Assembly (NCBI GenBank): GCA_038030265.1
Contig: CM075942.1
Span: 70,002,926 to 70,066,925 of the forward strand
Length of the DNA: 64,000 nt
Direction: 5' to 3'
Source: Corythucha ciliata
Lineage: Eukaryota > Arthropoda > Insecta > Hemiptera > Tingidae
The translations under genes and the position numbers were made by a program. Below are positions 10,371 to 21,596 of this stretch, in pieces (position 1 is the stretch's first letter; every line of letters begins with the position of its first letter). Under the pieces are notes generated by a model, which searched no databases, had not been told where the DNA came from, and saw only the letters and a program-made list of their open reading frames with translations.

Positions 10371-11390
10371 GTATTAAATGGCTGGCCTAAAGACATTCCT
10401 TCAAATTTAAGGCCATTCCATTCAAAAAAAGATGCGTTTACAGTTCAAGATGGTTGCATCTTATTCGGTCTCCGAGTTGTGGTCCCAAACACATTTCGAC
10501 AATACGTGTTAAAACAGCTGCATAGTACACACTCGGGTATTGTTCGGATGAAAAGTGAAGCGAGGGAGTACGCGTGGTGGCCAAGTATGAATGATGACAT
10601 CGAAAAATTGGTTAAAAAATGCGATGCATGTAATTCTTTCGCCCGAGAAGAACCAAATAAGTATACATCGAACTGGCCCCAAGAGGATGCTCCATGGACT
10701 CGTGTTCATTTGGATTTTGCTGGTCCATTTCTGGGGAAAATGTTTCTTCTCGTGGTTGATGCATTTTCTAAGTGGGTCGAAATAGTTCCGTTGATACGAA
10801 TCACTAGTGAAAATGCTATAAAAGCTTTAAAAAAACTAATTAGTAGATACGGTTATTTCAAAACCATCGTGACGGACAACGGAGCGGCTTTCATGTCCGA
10901 ACAGTTCAAACAATTTTGCACGGAGTACGCAACACTTCATATAACGATCCCAGCGTACTATCCGAGTTCTAATGGACAAGTGGAAAAATACGTAGACACA
11001 TTTAAAAAAGCATTAACGAAAATGAGACATTCTAATAATTCGTCAAAAAGTCTAAAGGAACAAATTCAGGATTTTCTTTTTCATTGCCGGACTACACCAC
11101 ATACAGTCACAAGTAAGACACCAGCCGAGTTATTCTTGGGGAGAAAGTTGAGAACAACGCTGTCACTTCTTCAGCCAGGGAAGAAACCGTTACAAACGCA
11201 CGCACCAAGAAACTTGAAGACTTTCAGCGTGGGAGAACGAGTTTACGCTCGCGATTACCGAAGCAAACAAATTCCCTGGAAGGAAGGAAAGATAACTAAG
11301 GTTCTTGGAAAAAACACCTGGCTGGTGATTCTGACGGAGGGCGGCAGAGAGGTAAAAAAGCATGCGGATCAGCTACGGAAAACGGACTAA
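10371..11390 (+). pseudogene. Gypsy element 1: integrase
   Basis: The integrase frame is open from about 10371 (VLNGWPKDIP), before the first usable start at 10479. It has the HHCC zinc domain (QLHSTHSGIVRMK, then CDACNSF), a core aspartate in HLDFAGPF, a second in TIVTDNGAAF, and the glutamate in SSNGQVEKYVDTFKKA. The C-terminal part ends in GKNTWLVILTEGG and HADQLRKTD. It is out of frame with RNase H because of an indel between 10351 and 10371. The integrase itself is uninterrupted. Confidence 0.9.
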
Positions 11391-11392
11391 AA

Positions 11393-11744
11393 AAAACCAA
11401 ACTAGAAGGGGAGATATATTATGTACTTTACCTACCTACGAGAAGTTTACGATTTTTCACATGTTGTTTTCTTTGTAAAAATATGATTCAATAAAAAAGT
11501 TAATGTTCAACCACCAAACATAAAAGAGGGGCCGCGAATCGTGGCGCCTTCCTCCAATATGGTGGTGAGAGGCTGAATTCATCGCCGAACTCACAAATCC
11601 CTCACTCCAACTTTCAAGGAGATAACTCAGTTCCATCTCAGCTCTTCCTAGTCAGAGTTTCAAGTTTGTGACTATTTGTTTCTCTTTCCCTCTCTTTTTA
11701 CTTATATTTAACTATTTTCCAAAATTTTTAATTTTTCTTCCAAT
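11393..11744 (+). mobile_element. Gypsy 1 3' untranslated region and probable 3' LTR
   Basis: Immediately after the integrase stop is a purine-rich AGAAGGGGAG (polypurine-tract-like). It is followed by a poly(A)-signal-like AATAAAAAAG near 11490 and a TATA-like CATAAAAGAGG near 11518. This order suits a gypsy LTR, but no second copy exists in the window to set its limits. Confidence 0.35.
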
Positions 11745-11783
11745 CTCCAGGGGGGCAGCTGCTCCCCCTTGGCGACACCCATG
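11745..11783. mobile_element. Right hAT-like terminal inverted repeat
   Basis: TGGCGACACCCATG at 11770-11783 is the inverted counterpart of the end at 4997, with two mismatches in 14. A shared GGGGGCAGCT stretch lies inside it. The enclosed span is about 6.8 kb and contains the hAT transposase plus gypsy 1. Confidence 0.5.
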
Positions 11784-13286
11784 GTTCGATCCAGTTAAAA
11801 TCGATATTTTGCCAGCGTAAGCTGTTTTGGGCGAGGAAGAGATTTTTTAGCGCATCCGCATCACGAGGCCAAACCATTGATTTATTTTGACTAGGTATTG
11901 AGATGGATGTTACAGAAAGATTTTACAAGATAATTTTCTCTTTTGTCTACTAGCATTTTATTTCTTTTCAACTTCAGTTACGGTAACTCGGTAACGGAGT
12001 GATTATAGGAGTGGCTTTTCGTAGGAGAGCTTGGATACGACGACCAACTCCCCAGAAACTGTTGTCCTGGTAGGTATTGCTCATAGTTGGTTTTCATAGT
12101 GAGCTGCTTTCTGTTTGCAAGCTGTCAAATAGAAAGCATCGCTGTGCTTTACTTCCGTCTTATTTTTCCTCTCTTTTCTTTTCTCAAACAGATATAACGA
12201 AGAATCGGGAATGTCCCCACAAATACAACACTAACGCATTGCCGCCTTGGTCTTATGTTGTCAGATTTACTATTTACCTTTGCTCTGATGTGACCTTGAC
12301 TGCAAGTTAGAGTCCCTCTTTCCAACACTCACCCATGGTTGGTGGCGCGCATTCGTTGGATTCTTTTGGGAGTATCACACAGGTTACGTTTGAATATGCT
12401 CCTTCGAACAACAACTTTCTAAAAATTGTGTAGTTAAAGCCCGCTGTAGCAAAAGGGCGTTGTATAGGCTTTCATCATCATACATAATATGTCTAAAGCA
12501 GGTAAACAACGGAGCTATACAAAGCCTTTTAAACGGATTTATGAAGATTCCAAAAACTTCAGACGCAAACGCTCCGACACGACAGTGTGCGCACGTTCCT
12601 CGTTGGACGCGTTTCACCTCAGCAGGAACAATTTTGAGCTAAACCTGGATGTTTTTAATCAAAGTAGCGGCGCTGTCTCATCTCTATAAAATTACTTGAA
12701 TGGAAGACGTCAACGTCAAAACCAGTTTCGATCGCATTGGTGAACTTATGCTATATAGAAAGGCGATGAATGAAGGAGAGTCTTCTTTATGGAGGAGTGA
12801 TGGCCCGAGAGCGGTGTTGGGGGGGGGGGCTTGTTTTATCTTAGGGCAAAAGTTCGATAAACTTCAACGAAGAGAATAAGGGGTGTAGGAAACACTTTCG
12901 ACACTGTGAATTTTGCTTAAGGCGAAAAGGGGAGCAGACACTTCGATTTTCTTTCCTTTCAAACCATCGCCTCCCATTTGCCTTGATGTGAATAAAAGAA
13001 ACAAAAAGAGGGAAGCTCATTTCCAAGACTTTCCAGGTAGAATACCCGACAGGAAGAGCGGTGATTGGCGGAAAGTTCAACGATAATTGTTGTGAAAACT
13101 CTTCGAGCTGCCACGTTATTTCAAGAAGAAGATTGAACCTTCCAAAGATAACAAGTAAAACGTGAAGTGAGTTTGGACCTAGCCATTGCACGCTCCCTTC
13201 ATTTCTAAAGCTGTGGGAAACAACTGAAGCACGAAGAAAAGTAGGAACAACCGCGGTAAAACTAATTAACTAGAGAGAATTCTTAC
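11784..13286. other. Unrecognised stretch
   Basis: No TE domain, tandem repeat or RNA gene is recognised. Short ORFs on both strands lack familiar motifs. Slightly less TE-like than its surroundings; it may be intron or flank of the minus-strand exon candidate at 13287-13695. Confidence 0.4.
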
Positions 13287-13695
13287 CGTTTTGAGCAATG
13301 GCGAATGATTGAGCAATGATGGCTCCGAGATGATTCTCGACGTTCTGTCGTCCTCTTTTATCACCGTCGTTGCATCGACCGTGTTATCTTCTGGAAATCT
13401 CGTCTTCTGTAACAAAAAATAAAAGGACGTTTGAAAAATGGTGAAAAAAAGCCTGACAAAAACAATCAAGATTGAAATAAATAAATAAATAACAAATGTC
13501 GGTAGATACTTTTCGAGTCCAGCAGTGGCAATCACTCCCGTCACCTCCATTCGTTTGAGCAATGTCAGCCCTAGCCGCCACCTCTTCAGCCACGGCGGCT
13601 CTCTGTTGGCGTTTCTTGCGATTTCGCGCGCGGTTCGGCACATACTGAGAAAACCGTCGACGGGATTGACGGGCTATAGACACCCAGTCGATCAT
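13287..13695 (-). CDS. Candidate host gene exons (two exons, 103-bp intron), product unknown
   Basis: On the minus strand an open frame at 13695-13510 reads into a donor site (CTCGAAAA, then GTATCT). A 103-bp AT-rich intron ends in TTTTTGTTACAG. A second exon, 13406-13287, continues in phase 0 for 40 codons to another donor (AAAACG, then GTAAGA). The first exon is GC-richer and encodes a basic stretch (RARNRKKRQQ), then an alanine/glutamate-rich helix. The second is polar (TRFPEDNTVDATTVIKEDD). No transposon motif is present. The true 5' limit could be an acceptor (TTTTCTCAG at about 13658 or TGTCTATAG at about 13677) and not the ATG at 13695. The 3' continuation was not found. I do not recognise the family; it could be a cytoplasmic loop or tail of a membrane protein, but that is a guess. 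Confidence 0.4.
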
Positions 13696-13710
13696 AGCGT
13701 TTTTTTTTTT

Positions 13711-14943
13711 TTTTCAAAAAAAATAATAACTTCAGTTTGAAAAGAGAGAAATCGCGAGTGAAAAACTGGCGGGGGAGATTATGAGCTGTAGTTATCCTTC
13801 AGTTAAACTTGTTTAATAACGTAAATACATCAGTTACGAACAATCGATAGACACGGCCAAGAGATATAATCTGGCTACAACACAATGAAGTGGATGTTAA
13901 TCGTATCTTCATGCTAGGCGTTGTAATGAGAAGGACGGAGGATGTTTACAAGCTTCGGGGCAACATGTTCAAAGGGAGTGAAGGAGCGTAATTTCCGTAA
14001 ATTAATTCAGGGGGATCAAAACGCGTCACAATAGTTTTCAACTGTTGTATGAACTTGACAGAGAAGAGGAAATAATAGGCAATTCTCATGAATCACTTAC
14101 TTAAAGTACACCTCCATTCTCAGGACAGGCAGAAACCATTGAATATGATTAATATGTTCACTAGCAAAACTGTAACTTCTGGTGGTAAAAATAAAAAACC
14201 TTCGAATGTTTTTACCTTAAAACAGTCACTTTTCTGTTTAATTTACGATTTAACATTCATTTATACAGTTGGATGAAACTCTAATGCAAACAAAATAACT
14301 TAAAAGCCATTTATAGAAAAAAAGAAGAGAAAACAACGAAAAACCACTGTAAAACAGTCTTTACCGTTCGCAAAAGGCGTGAACTCAACGCACTGAGCCA
14401 AAAACTTACGTCAGCGAAGCAAAAGCCGTAGAGGTCGATTTTCGCGTTTCTACAATTTATTTTAAACCTATCCCCCACTCCCTCAGAATTAAAAACAACA
14501 ATTTCAAGCCGCACATTTCACTTTCAATGAAAACATTGCGTTGAATGGGTTGATTCCGGGTCAGCAGACAGGAATAGGAGTGGTGACGGTGGTGCTTGTG
14601 GGGAGGGGAGTCATCTTTGAGTAAAATAATGTGTTTCAAAAGACGGTGGATCGATCTATAACGGGAAGTTTAAAATTAGTCGTACAATCAATTAATCAGG
14701 AAAAGTGACTTTACTCTGACTTCTATATGGAAAATGTACGAAAAACCATCCCTCATCAGGATATTGTTAAGACGGAGTGAAATAGAAAGATTAAGCAACG
14801 ACAGGACAGCAATTAAAGGGTGGTGTGGGTGAGTGAAGGGGTGGAGGGAGGAGGAAGAGGTAATTTTGACTTGCCAAGAACACCTGTATAGAAATATCTC
14901 ATGAAAAAAGGCATAACACAGCCAACTGGCAGTCATCCCACAC
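13711..14943. other. Unrecognised stretch
   Basis: No homology to TE proteins, no tandem array and no RNA gene seen. It starts with opposed T and A runs near 13700-13730. May be intronic or upstream of the exon candidate. Confidence 0.35.
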
Positions 14944-15171
14944 ATGTCGTCGCCCGGGGTGAAAAAGCCAGCGGCGGAGGCGGCGGAGGTAGCCCTCAAA
15001 CCGCTGGGCCTCCGTATAGTCGCTCACGAGACGATGACGAGTAAAAAGCACTTTTGCGTCATTGCGTCAAATGCTGCTCCACTGTTCAAGTCGATTTTAC
15101 ATTTGAAATTTACAAATTTCGTTCCGCAAAATGGTAATCTCCATTTTTGTCCTGCAAATGACCCATTATAA
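14944..15171 (+). CDS. Short ORF with CpG-rich start, uncertain
   Basis: An ATG at 14944 opens a 75-codon frame. Its first 17 codons are CpG-rich and alanine/glutamate-rich (SSPGVKKPAAEAAE), unlike the AT-rich flanks. A possible donor (GCGGAG, then GTAGCC) follows. This could be the 5' coding exon of a plus-strand gene, or a GC-rich island without a protein. No family is recognised. Confidence 0.2.
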   Translation: MSSPGVKKPAAEAAEVALKPLGLRIVAHETMTSKKHFCVIASNAAPLFKSILHLKFTNFVPQNGNLHFCPANDPL

Positions 15172-15542
15172 CTTTAAATTAATGGTCTGCACGACACAGG
15201 AGCTCACGCTGTAGCTCCAAGCTGATGTTTTGCTCAGGTTTTTATAATTTTTTCAGTGGTGATCCCAGATGCTCGCTCTCCAGTGATCACCACGCGCCGC
15301 ACTGTACCGGTTAGCCAGGCCGCAGGTTGGCATCACGAACAACAATCTCTTACGAAATAGTCCTGAAACCTTTCCGCTCTCTCGAATACAGCACAGCTCT
15401 AATTACCAGTTTATGAACTGCTGCTGCTGCTGTTCCGGGGGGATAAACTGAATTTTCGTGCAAGGTCTGCCTTCGGGATGAAATTGGCTGTTTTTCGATT
15501 GAAAATTTCTGATTCGTCAGTATTCCTGTCCGATTCGTCAGT
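15172..15542. other. Unrecognised stretch with short (CTG)n
   Basis: Contains a short CTG run at about 15420-15435. Otherwise no gene or repeat is recognised. Confidence 0.4.
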
Positions 15543-15682
15543 TTCTAGTGTGAAACAGCAACGGTCCAACCACAGCAACGGTCCAACCACAGCAATGCTT
15601 TAACCACAGCAACGGCCCAAACACAGCAAAGGTCCAACCACAGGAACGGTCCAACCACAGCAACGGTCCAACCACAGGAGGG
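15543..15682. repeat. 17-bp minisatellite (GGTCCAACCACAGCAAC)
   Basis: About eight head-to-tail copies of GGTCCAACCACAGCAAC, some with 1-3 changes. A reverse-oriented relative (CTTTGCAGTGGTTGGAC) forms a shorter array at 58676-58740. Confidence 0.85.
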
Positions 15683-16059
15683 TGCGAACCTCCCGGGCCA
15701 CTCCGGTTTAGGTTTCAAAGCGTTGATTCCAGGCTGATATTGAAAACAAGTGCTAATTTGGAGAAAAAATTCAGAAAAATACTCCAATTCTTCAGGCAAC
15801 CAGCTGGGCAGACGGGCAACTTTGCAAAAATTGAGATAAAACGATAACTCCAGGCTAAAAGGCGCGTATATGTGCTAATTTTGAGGCAAGTAGTAGACTT
15901 CAGGGCTGCTGGCGGGAAAGCTTGAATGCAAGAGGTTAAAAAGAGTGAGATCACTGTAAAAATCCTGTCATTGATTTTTCTGACCGAAAATGTGTTTCAA
16001 TTTTCGGATTCCCCGTGTTCAGAAACCCCAAAATAGTAAGGTTTAGCCACCGATCTAGG

Positions 16060-17510
16060 ATTTGCTCGTAGATGGAGCTTGAGAAATTGTTTGATTCGCT
16101 CCACTAAAAATAACTTGATAGCTATTCACTGCCTAAGAATAGCCAAACTATGGCCACTATTCCCACCCTAAAAACGGCTGTCGGTAAATGGTAATCGCGC
16201 CCCACAGTGGTAAAACTGACGATTAGCACCTTACAAATGGCTGAACTGACTACAGTTGCGCCCTAGAAATTGCCAAACTGGAAATCCCCTCTCTAAAAAT
16301 AAGCCTAACGGATTTCAAGCGTCCTATAAATGGCTAACCTGACGATTCTTGCAGCCCTGAAAATGGCTAAAACAACCATTGGCGCGTCAAAAATGGCCAC
16401 CACTGACCATTTGCGTCTTTGGCTTGACGGATCATATTCGCGTCCCAAATACGCCTAAACTGACATTCGCGCCGAGAAAATGCTTAAACAGATTATCCCT
16501 GCCCTGAAAAGTGCAAAAGCGACAATTCGCGTGTAAAGAATGACCAAACTGACCATTCACGCCTTTGGCTTGAACATGGCTATTTACGCCCTAAACAAAT
16601 GGGAAAACTGACTGATTCGCGCTATAAAAATGGTGAGACTGTCGAGCCTCGAATTCGCGCCCTGAAAATGCCTGAACAGGTGATTCCTGCCTTGAATAAT
16701 AGGGCCAAAACTGATCATTCGTGCGTATAGAAAAAGGCTAAACATGCAATGCCTGCAGTAAAAACGGCCAAAACAGGCAATTTAAAAACGGCTAAACTGA
16801 TCATTCGGATCATAAAATGGCAAAACTGACGATTCTTGTCCTGATAATATAGCTCTGGCTAATATTCACTCGTTATACATTTAATTAACCTGATAATCTG
16901 TATCTTGGAAATGGCAAAATTGACCATTCTCAACCTGCAAATGGTATGACAGACTATTTGCACCAAACAAATTGCAAAACTGACTGTTCGCGTCCACAAA
17001 ACGGTTAAATTAACTACTCCGGCCTTGATAATGGCTAAATTGAGTTCGTACTCTGGACTAAGACGAATTCGTGCGCCCTGAAAATATCACACTGACTATT
17101 CACGCTCTCTATAAATTACCATACTGACAGAGTTTGCGTAGTAAAAATTCCAAACTATGGCTATTCACACTCAAAAATTGATAAAACTGACTCTATGCGG
17201 TCTATAAATGGTTAAACTGAAAATTTGTTAGTCAAGTAATTACTTGACTAATTACGCCCTAAAAACTGCTAACCGAACATTTGTGCCTGGGAAATGGTAA
17301 AACTTACCACTCGTGCATCAAAAACGACCAAATTCTGAGCCTCCGCGTTATTAAAATGGCTATTGTAACTGTATTTTCGTCATTTATAACAGATTAACTG
17401 ACGCGATCCATGCCATGCCTATTGTGACTTGCTGCGCCGAAAAAAATTGCCAAATAAGAGGCTATTCGAGCCCTTAAAATATTAATTGACTCAATCTATG
17501 AACCATTCGT
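16060..17510. repeat. Degenerate ~30-bp minisatellite (GCCCTAAAAATGGCTAAACTGACNATTCGC class)
   Basis: About 45 diverged units share an AATGGCTAAACTGAC core and a TTCGCGCCCT core, with variable 25-35 bp spacing. The inverted version of the same family occupies 55820-56110. A 24-bp perfect palindrome lies inside at 17228-17251. Confidence 0.85.
16767..16941 (+). repeat. Left arm of a 175-bp inverted duplication
   Basis: This 175-bp segment of the minisatellite reappears as its reverse complement at 17741-17915. The match is near-perfect by eye and both arms have the same length. They are separated by 799 bp. Confidence 0.85.
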
Positions 17511-17740
17511 CCCCCCTCCCCTAACGAACAGGACCGTGTGCAATAAGTAGTCAAAAACGCGGTGGCATCACAGAGAGAACCATTTCAAGTGCTCGTCTGA
17601 TTAAGATATGGCGGTTTTTGCCATTTTCTCCTAAAAATGTTGATAATTTTTGCTAGAAATTGCCCAGGCGTTGACTGTACGGTTTTTAGGCTGAATATTT
17701 ATGTTTTCAAAGTACTTCGATTTGAACCGAATGAAGTACT

Positions 17741-17915
17741 TTTGCAGGTTGAGAATGGTCAATTTTGCCATTTCCAAGATGCAGATTATCAGGTTAATTA
17801 AATGTATAACGAGTGAATATTAGCCAGAGCGATATTATCAGGACAAGAATCGTCAGTTTTGCCATTTTATGATCCAAATGATCAGTTTAGCCTTTTTTAA
17901 ATTGCCTGTTTTGGC
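17741..17915 (-). repeat. Right arm of the 175-bp inverted duplication
   Basis: Reverse complement of 16767-16941. Its outer edge at 17915 coincides with the first base that reads as gypsy 2 sequence, which suggests a rearrangement breakpoint. Confidence 0.85.
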
Positions 17916-19802
17916 GTCTGTTGGATAGCACTCCTCAACTTTCTGTCGCTGGCTTTCATTCTTCAACTGCACCGACGAATAACCCAGCACGCCTGAACCT
18001 CTGTGACACGACGAACAAGTTTGCCGCGTTGCTCACGCAATTCCCTGAGATCGTTCAACCTCCCTCTTTTCCACGCCCATCTCTACCACACAATACCCAG
18101 CACGCAATCGAAACGACCGGACCACCTGTTCGTTCCCGCTTTCGACGTCTTCACTCCGACAAGTTGAAAGCTGCCAAAGCAGAATTCCAAACAATGCTAG
18201 ACCTCGGCATCTGTCGTCCCTCTAAATCTTGTTGGTCTAGTCCGCTCCACCTCTTTCCTAAAAAGACGGCACCTGGCGACCTTGTGGTGATTTCCGACGC
18301 CTAAACGCTGTCACCAAACCTGACCTCTACCCTCTCCCTCATCTTCACGATTTCACGTCCAATCTTCACGGAACGACAATTTACTCGAAGCTAGATCTCC
18401 TTCGAGCATACAACCAAATACCAGTCGCACCTTCCGACATCGAAAAAACCGCCATCATCACACTTTTCGGCCTTTTTGAGTTTCCGATGATGTGTTTTGG
18501 TTTACGCAACGCCGGTCAATCATTTCAGCGATTCATGGATGAAATACTTCGCGACCTTCCTTTCATCTTCGTTTACCTCGACGATGCGCTTATCGTTTCC
18601 AAATCTCCCGCAGAACATCTGGAGCATCTCACTCTCGTTTTTCAGCGTTTCAGGAGCTACGGTCTCCATCTTAACGTGAACAAATGTGTTTTCGGCGTGA
18701 CCGAAGTAGACTTCTTAGGTTTCCGAGTCACACCGTCCGGCACATCACCACTTCCTCAACGTGATCGTGCCCTCGCCGAAGCACCTCGACCTACAATCTT
18801 TCAATCCTTGCGTCGTTTCCTCGGAACCATAAATTTCTACCGCCGCTTCATTCGCCGCGCGGCCTGGGCCCAAATCACGCTTCATGACGCCTTAAAAAAT
18901 AGCAAAAGCGAAACATCTCCCATCCAATGGACTGATCAGTTGATTGAGGCCTACGACCATTGCCTGCAAGATCTCGCTGACGCTACCCTTCTCGTCCAAA
19001 CCCTGACACCCCCTTGACCCTTTTTGTCGACGCTTCAGATACTGCCATTGTCTCTGCTCCTCATCAACAAACCGACGGTACCTGCCAACCGTTAGCGTTT
19101 TTCTCTCGGAAGCTCAGTGAAACCGAACGACGGTACAGTGCCTATGACAAAGAGCTTCTAGCAATTTACGCTTCAGTCAAGCACTTTCGGGACTTCGTCG
19201 AGGGTCAACAACTCACAATTTTCACAGACCACAAGCCCCTCATTTTCGCTTTCAATCAAAAACCAGAAAAGGCGTCCCCTCGTCAATTTCGTCACTTAGA
19301 TTTTGTAGCACAGTTCACGACCGATATTCGACACATCAAAGGAAGTGACAACGTCGTAGAAGATTACCTTTCCCGAGTCGACTCCATCCATATTTTCGAT
19401 TTCACAGTCGTCGCTAAAATTTAAGAAGCAGACGACGAGCTAAAAAAGCTCTGCCTCAATTCGTCACTCAATCTTCGTCGAGAATGCATACCTGGCCTCA
19501 ACATAAACGTTATTTTGCGACGATAGACACCGCGTTTTTATTCCCTTATCCCTTCGTCGTCAAGCGTTCGCTCTAATTCACAACAGCGCACACCCATCTC
19601 CGAAGCGTACATCACAACTAATTCTTGAACGATTTGTTTGGCCCGGAATTGAGCGAGACTCCAGATCTTGGGCAAGAAACTGCCTTCAATGTCAGAAATC
19701 CAAAATTGGACGTCATACCCGTAGTTCTCTCGGTGTTTTCCCTCCCGTCGACGCACGTTTTCAATGCATCCACTTGGACATCATTGGTCCACTTCCCCCA
19801 TC
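17916..19802 (+). pseudogene. Gypsy element 2: partial pol (RT, RNase H, part of integrase)
   Basis: Reads a gypsy RT of the DFTSNLHG / [14 protein letters not shown] type. Successive pieces are: upstream linker and RT start 17921-18304; RT palm in the next frame from about 18305 ([20 protein letters not shown]); YLDD at about 18580; connection [11 protein letters not shown]; RNase H in a third frame 19014-19424 (LFVDASDTAIVSAP, TDHKPLIFAF); and the integrase zinc and core start at about 19600-19795 (RFVWPGIERD, CLQCQKSKIGRH, HLDIIGPLPPS). At least three frameshifts. It stops just after the first integrase aspartate, where gypsy 3 begins in the same frame. Confidence 0.85.
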
Positions 19803-21140
19803 ACATCCATATTTCTGTGGATTCGATCGTCATCTCAGAACCAAGTGTCCAGCTCGAAACGCGTTGTGTGGCAATTGCGGGAAAAAGGGACACTACAAAG
19901 CTGTATGCAGATCACCATCGTCTAAGAACGTGTCTTCATTACTTGCATCGATGAGTCCGAAGAGCCTGTCAAAATCTGTTACGAAAATCGAAGTGAATGG
20001 AAAACCAACTTCAGCTCTGATCGACACTGGAAGTTCGGAAAGTTTTATCGATGACTCATTTGTTAAACGATAAAAGTTCAAAATATACCCTACTTCAGGC
20101 GAAGTTACCATGGCTTCCCTCTCGTTTTCCACGAAAATCAAAGGATATTGTATCGTTTCCTTGAAAATTCAAGACAAACTATACGAAAATTTCAAAATCA
20201 CTGTCCTCCCTCGTCTTTGTTCCGATGTCATCCTAGGGCATGATCTACTCCGTCTCCACTCAGCGTTAAAAATCGAATTCGGAGGCGACTCGGACGAGCT
20301 GAAGATTTGCTCTCTCGCTGCCGCAAAAGTGGACCCAGTGCCCTTGTTCACTCATCTAACACCAGACTGCTCACCCAATTTCTGTCAAATCTCGTTCCTA
20401 CTCAACTGATGACCAAGCCTTCATCAAACAGGAAGTCGAGCGTCTCGTAAAAGAAGGCGTTATAGAGGAATCAAATTCACCGTGGAGAGCACAGGTTCTC
20501 GTGTCGACCAACGGGAGTAGAAAAAAAAGAATGGTCATTGATTACTCTCGTACTATAAACAAATTCACTCTCCTTGATGCCTTTCCGTTGCCGAAAATTG
20601 AAGAAATAATAAACAAAGTTTCGAAGTATGACGTGTTTAGCACAATAGACCTGAGGAGTGCCTACCACCAAATTCCTATTTTGGATGAAGACAAAATTTA
20701 CACAGCCTTCGAGGCAGATGGTCGTCATTGGCATTTCCGCCGAATTCCTTTCGGCGTGACCAATGGCGTAGCTGCGTTCCAGAGAACGATTAACAACATA
20801 GTAATCAAAGAAAACATGCTGGACACGTTCGCCTATCTTGATGATGTGACAGTATGTGGAAGAACACAAGAGGAACATGATAAGAATCTGAAAGATTTCT
20901 TAGCAGTCACTACAAAATACGGGCTTACTATAAACGAGGAAAAATGCTCCTTTTCTCAGAGAAATATCAACCTACTCTGATTCAACATTTCAAACAGACA
21001 AGTTTGACCTGATCCTGATCGCCTGAAACCTTTACTTGAATTAAGTCCCCCCAGCGATTCAAAATCTCTCCGTTGGACAGTCGGTATGTTCGCGGATGTA
21101 CTGATTGCAAAATATTCCCCATGAATTCTGATTCGCTCAT
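19803..21140 (+). pseudogene. Gypsy element 3, 5' part: zinc knuckles, protease, reverse transcriptase
   Basis: Starts inside a nucleocapsid-like region (CGNCGKKGHYKAVC, a CX2CX4HX4C knuckle). A protease active site follows (SALIDTGSSESFID). There is an in-frame TAA at 20071-20073 and the frame then continues to about 20375, where it shifts. The RT frame then runs to 20980 (VEEGVIEES-like start, KKRMVIDYSRTINKF, FSTIDLRSAYHQIP, IPFGVTNGVAAFQR, YLDDVTVCGRTQEEHD). Three in-frame TGA codons interrupt the thumb/connection region (20978-20980 and beyond) before the BEL element cuts in at 21141. The 5' LTR and most of gag are missing. Confidence 0.85.
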
Positions 21141-21323
21141 TGTTTGCACACAACGCAAAAAAATAAAATAAAATATAAAAAGAATAGTTTTTGTAACCTA
21201 CCTGGGAAGATTTAATAATCAATAAAAGGAATTCACTTGTTTTTGTGATGCGATATGGATTACAGTCTACTTTTATTCTCTCTATTTAAAATGTTCAATT
21301 AATCCCTAATTCACGATAAAACA
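21141..21323 (+). repeat. BEL/Pao 5' LTR
   Basis: 183 bp, TG...CA ends, with an AATAAAAGG-type poly(A)-signal stretch at about 21220. Identical to 26659-26841. Confidence 0.95.
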
Positions 21324-21596
21324 TTGGCCTCACGGACCGGATTTTTATGTGAAAATAACAATTAGTAGTAAATGGTAACACGGGCTCGGACAGTTTTTAT
21401 GTTCTCGGACTGAATTTGTGTGCCATGCACTCCGGACATGATTTCGTGTGAATTTCCTGGACTTGACAACAATTACAATTTTATTATTATTAGCACGAGG
21501 GCTAATAATTAATCGGACAACAATAACTACGGCGGTGAGTTCGTTCCATTTTTATACTTAAAATACTGGTAATTCAATCGGCTCGGCTTTTCCAAA

